Part shown: piece by piece, positions 24,836-32,813 of the stretch
How the letters are laid out: every line of letters begins with the position of its first letter
How positions within the stretch are numbered: position 1 is the stretch's first letter
Assembly (NCBI GenBank): GCA_965223305.1
Contig: CBDCWT010000017.1
Span: forward strand, 6,387-70,386
Direction of reading: 5' to 3'
DNA length: 64,000 nt
Source of the DNA: CBDCWT01 sp965223305
GTDB lineage: Bacteria; Planctomycetota; Planctomycetia; Pirellulales; Pirellulaceae
Position numbers and translations under genes: made by a program
Notes under the pieces: generated by a model
Seen by the model: the letters and a program-made list of their open reading frames with translations, nothing else
Told to the model about the DNA's origin: nothing
Databases searched by the model: none

Positions 24836-25879
24836 ATGAGCGGAACACCGAACTTCTCCGAAGCCCTGGACTACGACCTCTCGAAAAGCTACCGGCAGAC
24901 CGACGAGTACAAGATCAATCACGATCTCGTTGACAAGGTCAACGGTGCCAAGCCCAATTGGGAGCTTGTGTACGAGTCGGTGCTCCACCCGCACACAGGC
25001 GACGCCTATCTGGTGAAAGCCGGGCAAGTTCTGCAGATGGAACACCTGTTTGACCGCGCCCAAGTCGTTGACTGGCTCTTCATCACGCCCGATTTGAAGG
25101 ACGTATCCAGCATGGGGAACTCCGTCGCTTTCGACGGCTTTTGGCTCAAGAAGTACTACCAAGTGCTGTCCGGCGCCGGGCAGATGAAGACCATGGTGAC
25201 AATGATCCGTGACGACACTGACAAACAGTGGGGCCCGTCGGAACGGTGGGGTCGCCACATCTGGATCTACCACTGCTCGCCTGAATGGCAGGAGATGTTC
25301 TATCCAACCGCGAAGCCGCACATCAACTGCTGCCACATGAACTTCGTGCACGGCTTTAATCGGGTTCCCGCGATTGCGGAGATACCGGACAGCAAACTGA
25401 AGAAGGCGTATGTGAACATGCTGGCAGGCAGTCACAACTTCCAGACCTTTCAGGTGATGGACATCTACTGGAGGGAAGAAGAGGAGCAAATGAAGATCAT
25501 GCTGGGCGAGTGCGGCCCAGTGAAAAGAGGTGATGGACTGGAATTCTACGCCAACACCGACGTCTACGTAGTTGCTTCCAGCTGCCCTTACGGGGATTTT
25601 ACATCGCCCGTCTACGGGCCGAAGGCGAAGCTACCCGACCCGCTGACGTTCCGCGTATTCGAGACCGGCATCAAACCGCCGCCGGCGCGTGATTGGCGTG
25701 ACTGGGAAGGCGCCTTCTACGACATGGCCAAGAGCGGGCAAAAAGACATCAGCCCGCGGACAGCGGATTCTTATCAAACGAAGCCGGATTCAGGTCCAAA
25801 CGGAACGGAGATTTGGCTGCCGGGTGTTCGTCAAAGGGACGACGCTGCGCCGTGGAAAGGCGACGATTCACTGGACTGA
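24836..25879 (+). CDS. DUF1989 / urea carboxylase-associated family protein 1
   Basis: 347 residues. The N-terminal third has H-P-H-T-G-D-A-Y-L-V-K-A-G-Q-V-L (about 46-61), the middle C-C-H-M-N-F-V-H-G-F (about 163-172), and the C-terminal third V-V-A-S-S-C-P-Y-G-D (about 245-254). These are the landmarks of the DUF1989 family, members of which accompany urea/guanidine carboxylase systems and some guanidino natural-product clusters. The Cys and His residues could bind a metal. Chemistry is not established. Located between two amidinotransferase genes, so it probably handles the same guanidino compound. A Pro/Gly-rich charged tail of about 45 residues is absent from the second copy at 27593. 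Confidence 0.75.
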   Translation: MSGTPNFSEALDYDLSKSYRQTDEYKINHDLVDKVNGAKPNWELVYESVLHPHTGDAYLVKAGQVLQMEHLFDRAQVVDWLFITPDLKDVSSMGNSVAFDGFWLKKYYQVLSGAGQMKTMVTMIRDDTDKQWGPSERWGRHIWIYHCSPEWQEMFYPTAKPHINCCHMNFVHGFNRVPAIAEIPDSKLKKAYVNMLAGSHNFQTFQVMDIYWREEEEQMKIMLGECGPVKRGDGLEFYANTDVYVVASSCPYGDFTSPVYGPKAKLPDPLTFRVFETGIKPPPARDWRDWEGAFYDMAKSGQKDISPRTADSYQTKPDSGPNGTEIWLPGVRQRDDAAPWKGDDSLD

Positions 25880-25897
25880 TTTTCCGACAGGGGACCC

Positions 25898-26219
25898 ATG
25901 AGCAGCAAGAGCGCGCTCGAACTCGCGTTTCAACCCGAAGCGAAACCCGAAGACCCTGGCGCCATGTGGGACGCGTACAACAAGTCCTGGGAAGACCAGG
26001 TCGTCGGCAAGGGCATCAAAGTCTACGAGCAGCATTGTTCCGCCAAGCTGCGGACCTGCATGGTCGCGGATCCCTTTGCGATGTATGTGCCGAATCCCAA
26101 CGATGCCGAGATCAAGCAGATGATCGAGGACAACGCGAACGATGAACTCAAGATCTTCTGGAGAAAAACTGTGGGATAAGTTCTGCAGCGATTCGACAAT
26201 CTGGCGCGAGAATTTATAA
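25898..26219 (+). pseudogene. Amidinotransferase-family gene collapsed by internal deletion (subgroup A)
   Basis: The first ~90 codons match the start of enzyme 1 closely (D-Q-V-V-G-K-G-I-K-V-Y-E-x-H-C-S-A-K-L-R), reaching F-W-R-K, after which the frame ends at a TAA near 26179. In another frame, bases 26172-26219 encode W-D-K-F then C-S-D-S-T-I-W-R-E-N-L and a stop, which is the family's C-terminal active-site end. About 290 codons between them, including Asp and His of the triad, are missing and the two ends are out of frame. So this was a full gene of subgroup A that lost its middle. A truncated 93-residue peptide could still be made but would be inactive. Confidence 0.88.
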
Positions 26220-26239
26220 AAACGTCTCGAAAGGACAAG

Positions 26240-27445
26240 ATGATGAGCACAGCAACAGCAACAATGCCAAAAAGTGTCAAGGAATTGGCCTACAACCCGG
26301 AACCCAAGCCGGAAGATCCCAAGGAACAGTGGAAAGTCTTCAACAAGATGTGGGTCGATCAGGTTGAGGACAAGGGACTGAAGCTCTTCAAGGAGTGGGC
26401 CGGAGCGCCAGCCAAGGCTATTTTCGTGGGCGACCCCTTCGCGGATTACATGCCCAACGGTGAAGATGAGGAGATCCAGACGCTCATCAAGGACAATGCC
26501 AGCCAAGAGGTGAAGGATCTCTGGATCGGACGCTCCGGCCAGCGGGTGCGGGACTTCAACCCGGACTTGTTCGCCGAGTTCGTTGATGCCATTGATGCCC
26601 GGGACAAAGCCTACGACAAGGAAGGCATCACCGTTATCCGCAACAAGTTGGGATGGTACCCGGATTCGATCGTGAATTGGAACGACCCGTGGAATGGCTC
26701 CAAGTTCCTGTCGATCTACGCCGGTGGGGCTGGATATCCGCTCCGCAACTACTTCATGAATTTCCCAGATGCGGCCAGCGTGAATCCCTACTATCTCGCA
26801 ATACGCGCATTGGTTATTGAACTCATGCGCTGCGATAAGGAAGCGACACCTCTCGTGTGGTTCGAGAAGGAGCCCGATCCCGGGCATCCCGGCCCCGGGG
26901 AAGCGGGACTCGACGGAGCTGACATGCGTCTGTTCCCGAACAAGCACCTGACGTTCACTTACAGTTGCGCTGACAAGAGTCATATCAGCGACGACTGGGA
27001 CATGGACACTCGACTGACCCCGTCCGGAACGCCGCGCGGCAGTAATCTTCTCAAACGCATGTTGAAAGACCGAGGTTTCACCTTCGAGACAGTCTGGTAC
27101 GACAGCCGACTCACGTATCACCACGACTGCTTCATGTTGAACATCAAAGAGGGCATCTGCGGCTTGCCCGATCTTCCCAATTACGGCTACTGGACCGACC
27201 CACCGTCGGCGGTCAAGGACTGGGAGATCATCCCAATTCCTTTAGACGAGCAAAAGATGGGCGTTTGCAACTCAGTCACGACCGGCACGGGCAAGGTGTT
27301 CATGGATGATCGCTGCGTCAAGACCATGGATCTACTGGACAAGCATGGTATCGAGCCCGTGCCAATCCCGTACGGTCCGATCTGGGACACGTTTAACAGT
27401 GGCATCGACTGCAGCGACATGACGATCTGGCGCGAGGACGATTGA
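26240..27445 (+). CDS. Amidinotransferase-family enzyme 4 (subgroup A)
   Basis: 401 residues with two ATG codons in tandem at the start (26240, 26243). Triad by alignment: Asp225 in G-L-D-G-A-D-M-R, His294 in Y-H-H-D-C, Cys391 in G-I-D-C-S-D. It shares with enzyme 1 and the collapsed gene the N-terminal F-N-K-M-W-x-D-Q-V pattern and the I-R-N-x-L-G-W-Y-P-D segment. It starts 20 bases after the remnant of its collapsed relative, which suggests a tandem pair in which one copy decayed. Substrate unknown. Confidence 0.8.
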   Translation: MMSTATATMPKSVKELAYNPEPKPEDPKEQWKVFNKMWVDQVEDKGLKLFKEWAGAPAKAIFVGDPFADYMPNGEDEEIQTLIKDNASQEVKDLWIGRSGQRVRDFNPDLFAEFVDAIDARDKAYDKEGITVIRNKLGWYPDSIVNWNDPWNGSKFLSIYAGGAGYPLRNYFMNFPDAASVNPYYLAIRALVIELMRCDKEATPLVWFEKEPDPGHPGPGEAGLDGADMRLFPNKHLTFTYSCADKSHISDDWDMDTRLTPSGTPRGSNLLKRMLKDRGFTFETVWYDSRLTYHHDCFMLNIKEGICGLPDLPNYGYWTDPPSAVKDWEIIPIPLDEQKMGVCNSVTTGTGKVFMDDRCVKTMDLLDKHGIEPVPIPYGPIWDTFNSGIDCSDMTIWREDD

Positions 27446-27592
27446 CGGTTACTCCATGGTTCGTCAAACGATTGTAGTAGATTCTTGCTTCGGAGTTCAA
27501 AGCTCGAATGCGTGTCTCCATGGAGAGAGACATGAACCAACCACGATAACAAGCCGACTTGTAAGCGGCCGTTGCTACAAGGGAACACACCG

Positions 27593-28507
27593 ATGTCAGA
27601 CGATGCCCATTTAGCCATTGTCAACAACCCGAACTTCGCACTAAACAAGGAACATTACGACAAGGTCGCTGCGACTCAAGGCAGCCGCAAACTTGTCTAC
27701 AAGGAGACCTTGCACCCGCACACAGGCGACGCGTTCTTGGTCAAGGCTGGTCAAGTGATCCGGGCGGAGCAGACCGAGGATTTTGCCCAGATTCTGGATT
27801 GGTTCATGATCACGCCGGATCTGAGTGAGTACCTCAATTACGGGCACTCGGCGCCCATCGAAGGTCCCTATTTGAAGAAGTACTCCCGCTGTTGGTCGAA
27901 CTCAGGCTACCTGCATCCGATGGCCACCATGGTCGCCGACGAAGTACCGGACTATTTTGCGCCGAAAGGCTGGTCGAGCCACTTCTGGATGTTCCATTGC
28001 AATCCGGAGTGGAACCAAGCGGCAGCGCCCAACTGGCATGTGGGGCATGGCTCGTCCTGCCACACCAACTTCATGCACGGTCTAGCCCGCATCCCGGCAA
28101 TTCATGCTATGCCGCAGGAGCGAAAACGTGAGGTCATTGAACACTTTGCCAACATGTGCAACTTCATGACGTTCCAAGTGTTTCGAACCGGGTGGGACGA
28201 AGAATCTCACGACGTAGTGATGGATCTGCGCCCGGGGCCAGATATCCCGAAAGGAACGGGCGTCGAGTTTTACGCCGAACAGGACATCTACTGTGTAGTT
28301 AGTAGCTGCCCGTGGGCTAGCATGCAGGACACGCTTGAAAACGTCGTCCCTCGACCGGTTGAGATCACGGCATGGGAGACAGGTATCGAGCCCTTGCCGC
28401 GACCTCAATGGCGTGAATGGAAATCAGACTTCTACAACCAATTGGCCACTGGAAAACGGGTCAACACTCCGCGCACGGGGGACTCCTACAACCACGTCAA
28501 CACGTAG
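27593..28507 (+). CDS. DUF1989 / urea carboxylase-associated family protein 2
   Basis: 304 residues from ATG 27593 (AAGGGAA upstream); a TTG 21 bases earlier is less likely. Same landmarks as the gene at 24836: H-P-H-T-G-D-A-F-L-V-K-A-G-Q-V-I, S-S-C-H-T-N-F-M-H-G-L, and V-V-S-S-C-P-W. Overall identity to that paralogue is moderate, so they are old duplicates. Last gene of the second block; 148 bases separate it from enzyme 4. In carboxylase-linked systems the family occurs as two different partners, and two copies here fit a paired or heteromeric arrangement (inference). Confidence 0.75.
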   Translation: MSDDAHLAIVNNPNFALNKEHYDKVAATQGSRKLVYKETLHPHTGDAFLVKAGQVIRAEQTEDFAQILDWFMITPDLSEYLNYGHSAPIEGPYLKKYSRCWSNSGYLHPMATMVADEVPDYFAPKGWSSHFWMFHCNPEWNQAAAPNWHVGHGSSCHTNFMHGLARIPAIHAMPQERKREVIEHFANMCNFMTFQVFRTGWDEESHDVVMDLRPGPDIPKGTGVEFYAEQDIYCVVSSCPWASMQDTLENVVPRPVEITAWETGIEPLPRPQWREWKSDFYNQLATGKRVNTPRTGDSYNHVNT

Positions 28508-28522
28508 CTCACTATCACATCG

Positions 28523-29824
28523 CTAGACAATGCCTGTCAGTTTCGTTGTCGACGTCGGGAAGGACCCCACGCCCGCGTCCAGCACTTCATCGCCAATCGT
28601 GGTGTAAAGATCGCCCAGAGTCCCGGTTGTCCGGGTGTGGAGCCCCGTTCTCATCCCACCGGCATGTCCCGCTAAAATCAACGCTAAGTTGTTGTTCTTG
28701 TGTGCGTTGGCTTCAGCATGCTCGTGAACGAACATGAGGCACGTGTTATCGAGCAAAGTGCCGGCGCCCTCGGATATCGAACGCAACTTAGCGACCAGGT
28801 AGGCAAACTCCTCGACGTGCCAACGACAGATGTCGCGGAGAATCCGCATTCCCCGCGGAGTCTCGACGGTTCCATGCGTGTATTCATGGTGTCGCTGCGC
28901 AGTGTGGCCAAGCCACGGGAATCTGGAGAGGCCTTGACACTTCGATAACATGTACGATGCCACGCGTGTCTGACGTGACGCAAGTGCGTGGGCCAGCAGA
29001 TCGCTCTGCAGACGAGCAATGCGCGGCCAGTCTTTGAGGTCGCCGCCTTCTTCGGGTCGCTGGATCGTGTCTCGATACTGCGGAGGCAGTGCAGCGATCG
29101 ACTGTTCCAACTCTCGAACAGATGACAAGTACTCGTCAACACGCTGCCGATCTTCACTTCCCAGCCGTGAGGAAAGCGACTTGGCCTCCTGGCGAACTAG
29201 ATCCAAAATGCTGTGTTGCCGGTTGACCCAGCCCTGCTCACGGTCCCCAAAAATCCGGTCAAACAGCCTGTGTGGAAAATGTTCGGGCGGCAGAGGGCGG
29301 TCACGATCCGCCCAGCTCAGGTTGTTTTGGATGGCCTCGCCGAACGACTCTTGGCAAACGCCGATCTGGATTGACCGAAAACGAGATTCTCGGCCGACTT
29401 GTCTTGCCAGTAGCTGATCGAACGAAATGCCGCCGGCGCCACGCCCGGTATATACCTTTCCAGATACGAGGGCGCTCATCGATGGGTAATGACTGTTCCC
29501 CGGACCGGGTAGCCGCGCAGCAGGACTATCCAATCCGGTAACTACATGGATGTGACGACGAAAGCGCTCCAGCGGTGCCAGACAAGGCGTGAACTCGAAT
29601 TCAGGCCCAGTCTCACGCGGAATCCAGTACTTTTCAGGAATTCCGTTGCCGTTGAACCAAAACACAAACCGCTTTTCGATTGGCGCAATGGCCGGTCCAT
29701 CCGAAGCGTAGGCAACTCCGTTTCCATCAAACATCGCCGCCAAGGGAGGCAATCCGATGTGGACGGCGGCACCACCGAGGCCTATGCCTTTGAGAAACGT
29801 TCGGCGAGAAAGGCGATTCTTCAT
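28523..29824 (-). CDS. DUF1552 exported protein
   Basis: 433 residues with a Tat signal (S-R-R-T-F-L-K-G at 5-12, then a hydrophobic Gly/Ala stretch). F-W-F-N-G-N-G-I-P-E-K-Y-W near residue 58 and T-G-L-D-S-P-A-A-R near 95 are typical of DUF1552, a planctomycete and delta-proteobacterial family always next to PSCyt/DUF1592 cytochrome-like proteins. Here its ATG overlaps the stop of that gene by 4 bases. Role unproven; an envelope redox or carbohydrate-linked function is often proposed. It converges on the DUF1989 gene with 15 bases between the stops. Confidence 0.9.
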   Translation of the reverse strand: MKNRLSRRTFLKGIGLGGAAVHIGLPPLAAMFDGNGVAYASDGPAIAPIEKRFVFWFNGNGIPEKYWIPRETGPEFEFTPCLAPLERFRRHIHVVTGLDSPAARLPGPGNSHYPSMSALVSGKVYTGRGAGGISFDQLLARQVGRESRFRSIQIGVCQESFGEAIQNNLSWADRDRPLPPEHFPHRLFDRIFGDREQGWVNRQHSILDLVRQEAKSLSSRLGSEDRQRVDEYLSSVRELEQSIAALPPQYRDTIQRPEEGGDLKDWPRIARLQSDLLAHALASRQTRVASYMLSKCQGLSRFPWLGHTAQRHHEYTHGTVETPRGMRILRDICRWHVEEFAYLVAKLRSISEGAGTLLDNTCLMFVHEHAEANAHKNNNLALILAGHAGGMRTGLHTRTTGTLGDLYTTIGDEVLDAGVGSFPTSTTKLTGIV

Positions 29825-31815
29825 TCTCGGATCTCCCCCAGGAAGGCTGTCGACCTCACGATGGCTATCACGAGTTCGCGAAACTGAAAACCAGAGGCCT
29901 CAAACGCTTGCAAGGCTGCGTCGATGTCCGTTTGATCAGCGGCCGTCTCAAGGCGGCCGGTTGCATATCGAAACAGCTGCTTCACCACACACCTTCGGCA
30001 GCTTGCATTGGCCGCTAGAATGGCGCCCAGCTGCCTCGGCGAGCTGAACTCCGAATTCTTAATGCCCCGTACGGATGCTGTCAAATCGAGATCCAGCTCG
30101 TGGACAGGCCATTTCACATTCCGATTTGGATTCACCACGGCGCCGGTGGGTATAACGGTCACTACGTGCTTCGAGCGATAGCGTCCGATTGCGTCGAATT
30201 GCTCCAAACCGAGCCCGATCGGGTCAATCAGCCGATGGCACGCTGCACAACTGGAATCCGACAAGTGGAGTTCAAGTCGTTGCCGATTCGTCAACGGGTG
30301 GTCTGTCGCGTTCGGAAGCGTCGCGTTGACACCCGGTGGCGGAGATGGGACTTCCTGACCCAGGAAGTGCTCGCGCACAAACAACCCGCGCTCGGTAGGA
30401 GACGTATCGGACGGCTTGCTGGTCAGTGTCAAGAAAAGGGCCGATCCCAGCACGCCGCCACCGCGGGGTGAGTCTTCCGGAAACTGGACCTTGCCGTACT
30501 CCTCGGTGGGTGGTGCAACGCCGTACAGACGCGCAAGGCGACTACTTACGAAGGCATAGTCCGCCGTGAAGAACTCCAAGAAGTTACGATCACTCCAAAC
30601 GAGATACTCGAATAACCGACGGACCTCCTCGGCCATGTCCACGACCAGCTCGTCCCCGAATTCAGGAAACAGCTGGCTTTCCCGGACGGCAGCAAAGAGC
30701 CGATCAAATCTCAGCCACTGGGCTAGAAACTCGTTGAGCGCTCCGCGGGCACGTGCGTCGTTCAGCATCTTTCGGGCTTGCCGTTCAATCGCTTCGCGAG
30801 TCGCAAGCTCACCATTCGCCGCTGCGTGAAACAGGTCTTCATCCGGCATCGTGTTCCAAAGGAAATACGATAGTCGGCTGGCGATCCAATAGCCTTGCTG
30901 CGCACGGTCCGGTCCGTCTTCGAGATGAAACAAGAAGTTAGGGGACTGCAGCATCGCCTCCATCACCGCTTGTGCGCCGGTTTCGCGATCCCCGGTTTCC
31001 CTGGACTCCAATTCGAATAGCTTGTCATAGAGCTGCATCTCGGCAGGGCTGAGAGGTCGGCGAAACGCCCGGCGGCCGAAGGTTGATAGGAACCGCTCGC
31101 GAAACTCCGCGTTCGAGGCCCCGGGAGGAAGATCCGGCAAAAGCCCTCGCCGATCGCCGCCTAGAAAGGCGCGTCGAGCAACCTTCTCGGCAGCACGGTT
31201 CCACGACTCGACCAGCAACGGTGAAACGCTTTGGCCAGCGGCCTGGTTCATAAACCCATGATGAAAGTCTTCGGCCGGAAAACTGTCCGCCGGTTTCGTC
31301 CGCTCTCCCACAAGATCCCGAAGCGTATTGTTGTACTCGCCGTGAGTCAGCCGGCGCAGCACGAGGGGAACACGGCGTCTTACTGGTCGCTCCTCGGGGA
31401 GTGCGATGTCGTCTTTGTAGCTGGACACGTAGAACACCCAGCTACGCAGCAGTTCCGCCTCCGCACTCTTGGGGTCGATAAGCTCTCCTCCGGTGTGCTC
31501 CAGCTGATTGGTTGGTTTCAGCAGTAGCAGCGAGCGATCAACGTTGTCGTCATCAACCAACTTTTTCAAACTCAGACCAAACCGAGCTATTTCAGTTCGT
31601 GAGGCATCAACAGGTGGAAACTGCAGCTCAGTGGTTGACGCCACCCCGTTGTCGTTGTGACATTCACGGCAATCGGCACTCTGCAGAATGGGATAGACCT
31701 CACGCACAAAGAAGCTGACGTCGGCGACCTTGGCCGCTTGCGGGTCCGCGAAGACTGACTTGATCGCGAGCGGCCAGATCAGCAAAACCAAAATGCGCAG
31801 GCGAGATGCTTGCAT
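29821..31815 (-). CDS. Planctomycete cytochrome-domain protein (PSCyt1 with DUF1587/1592/1588/1585-type domains)
   Basis: 664 residues, exported (signal peptide about 1-23). A first haem-binding motif C49-R-E-C-H lies in the PSCyt1-like domain. Then come the G-E-Y-N-N-T-L-R-D-L-V segment (DUF1587 type), the helical DUF1592/1595 region, C-A-A-C-H-R-L-I-D-P-I-G-L-G-L-E (DUF1588, second haem motif) and the C-terminal DUF1585-type C-x-x-C-V-V-K-Q-L-F-R-Y-A-T-G-R. Partner of the DUF1552 protein encoded immediately downstream. It begins 6 bases after the stop of an LRR gene on the same strand, so LRR, cytochrome and DUF1552 genes likely share one transcript. Confidence 0.9.
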   Translation of the reverse strand: MQASRLRILVLLIWPLAIKSVFADPQAAKVADVSFFVREVYPILQSADCRECHNDNGVASTTELQFPPVDASRTEIARFGLSLKKLVDDDNVDRSLLLLKPTNQLEHTGGELIDPKSAEAELLRSWVFYVSSYKDDIALPEERPVRRRVPLVLRRLTHGEYNNTLRDLVGERTKPADSFPAEDFHHGFMNQAAGQSVSPLLVESWNRAAEKVARRAFLGGDRRGLLPDLPPGASNAEFRERFLSTFGRRAFRRPLSPAEMQLYDKLFELESRETGDRETGAQAVMEAMLQSPNFLFHLEDGPDRAQQGYWIASRLSYFLWNTMPDEDLFHAAANGELATREAIERQARKMLNDARARGALNEFLAQWLRFDRLFAAVRESQLFPEFGDELVVDMAEEVRRLFEYLVWSDRNFLEFFTADYAFVSSRLARLYGVAPPTEEYGKVQFPEDSPRGGGVLGSALFLTLTSKPSDTSPTERGLFVREHFLGQEVPSPPPGVNATLPNATDHPLTNRQRLELHLSDSSCAACHRLIDPIGLGLEQFDAIGRYRSKHVVTVIPTGAVVNPNRNVKWPVHELDLDLTASVRGIKNSEFSSPRQLGAILAANASCRRCVVKQLFRYATGRLETAADQTDIDAALQAFEASGFQFRELVIAIVRSTAFLGEIRE

Positions 31816-31820
31816 AGACC

Positions 31821-32812
31821 CTACTCGGTTACGGAGACTTCCGGGGTTTCGATCGCTGGCAAACCAGCGGTCCCGACTACAATTCTCACACCCTCCAATT
31901 TAGAGAGGACCCGAACACCATCTGCGTCAACATTCGGCGCCAAACCCAGCCGGATTTCCCGAAGACGTGTGAGTGAGGCCAGCGCCATCAGGCTCTCGGA
32001 ACTAACCGGCGTGCGACTGAGGTCAAGTAACTCAAGATTCGTAAGCCCCTTCAGCGCAGACAGGTCTCTCAGTTCCGTGCGAATTGCATCGGGCGCGCTT
32101 GGGCTGTCCGCACCGCGATCGTTGACGTTGGCTCCGTGCAATCGAAGGACTTTCAACTGCTTCAATGTGCCGATCTTCCTCAGATTGGGCTCGCTCAGCG
32201 GCAGTCCCCAGAGCCCCGAGTCGGCCTGCTGTATTCCACTCACATCAAGATCAACCAACGCAGGTAGCAGTGGAAGAAACGAGATGCACGAGCCGTCCAG
32301 GCGATTGCCCCCCATCGCAAGCCTTCTCGAGCTTCTGCAGCGAACCCAAATGTTCGAATCCATCGTCGTCTATTGCTGTGAATGAGATATCGAGCGAGCG
32401 CAGCTCGGTCAGCCGGGCAATCGATTCCAGCGAGCGACTCGTGATCTTGGTGCCCTGAAGATCCAGATGTTCCAAGCGACTCCAGTTCGAGAGACGAGCC
32501 ACGCCACTGTCGCTGACACGCTCGGCGTAGTAGAGATTTAGCTCGGCGGACGTCCGGGAGTTCTACAATGTGTTCGAGGCCCAGATTCGTAACTCGCGTG
32601 TGTGAAAGATCGAGCTTCCGCAAACGCTTGTAATTTGCAATTCGCCGCAAGTCCACGTCTGTAATCCAAGACGAAGACAGGTTGACCTCAACGACGTATC
32701 CGTCGTCGTCTGCTTTCCACTGCCCCCCTTGAGCTGAGATCCAGGCGGAGTCTTCGACCGCCGACATTAACGCAAGGGTGCAAGTGGCTAAGTAGGTAAT
32801 AGGCGTCGACAT
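31821..32812 (-). pseudogene. Leucine-rich-repeat protein gene 2, two frameshifts
   Basis: Begins at ATG 32812 with a signal peptide (M-S-T-P-I-T-Y-L-A-T-C-T) and then planctomycete LRR units (L-R-K-L-D-L-S-H-T-R-V-T, L-E-H-L-D-L-Q-G-T-K-I-T, L-R-S-L-D-I-S-F-T-A-I-D). The reading frame breaks near 32555, where one extra base separates L-P-D-V-R from E-L-N-L-Y-Y-A, and again near 32320, where one extra base precedes L-A-M-G-G-N-R-L. Removing one base at each site restores a continuous ~330-residue LRR protein ending at 31821. Function of such proteins is unknown, probably protein binding in the envelope. Either a recent pseudogene or base-calling errors. Confidence 0.75.
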
Positions 32813-32813
32813 C

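Noticed and set aside
25868..27124. A 418-codon minus-strand open frame across the collapsed and intact amidinotransferase genes
   Set aside because: It lies opposite clearly conserved enzyme sequence with catalytic motifs and has no recognisable domain of its own.
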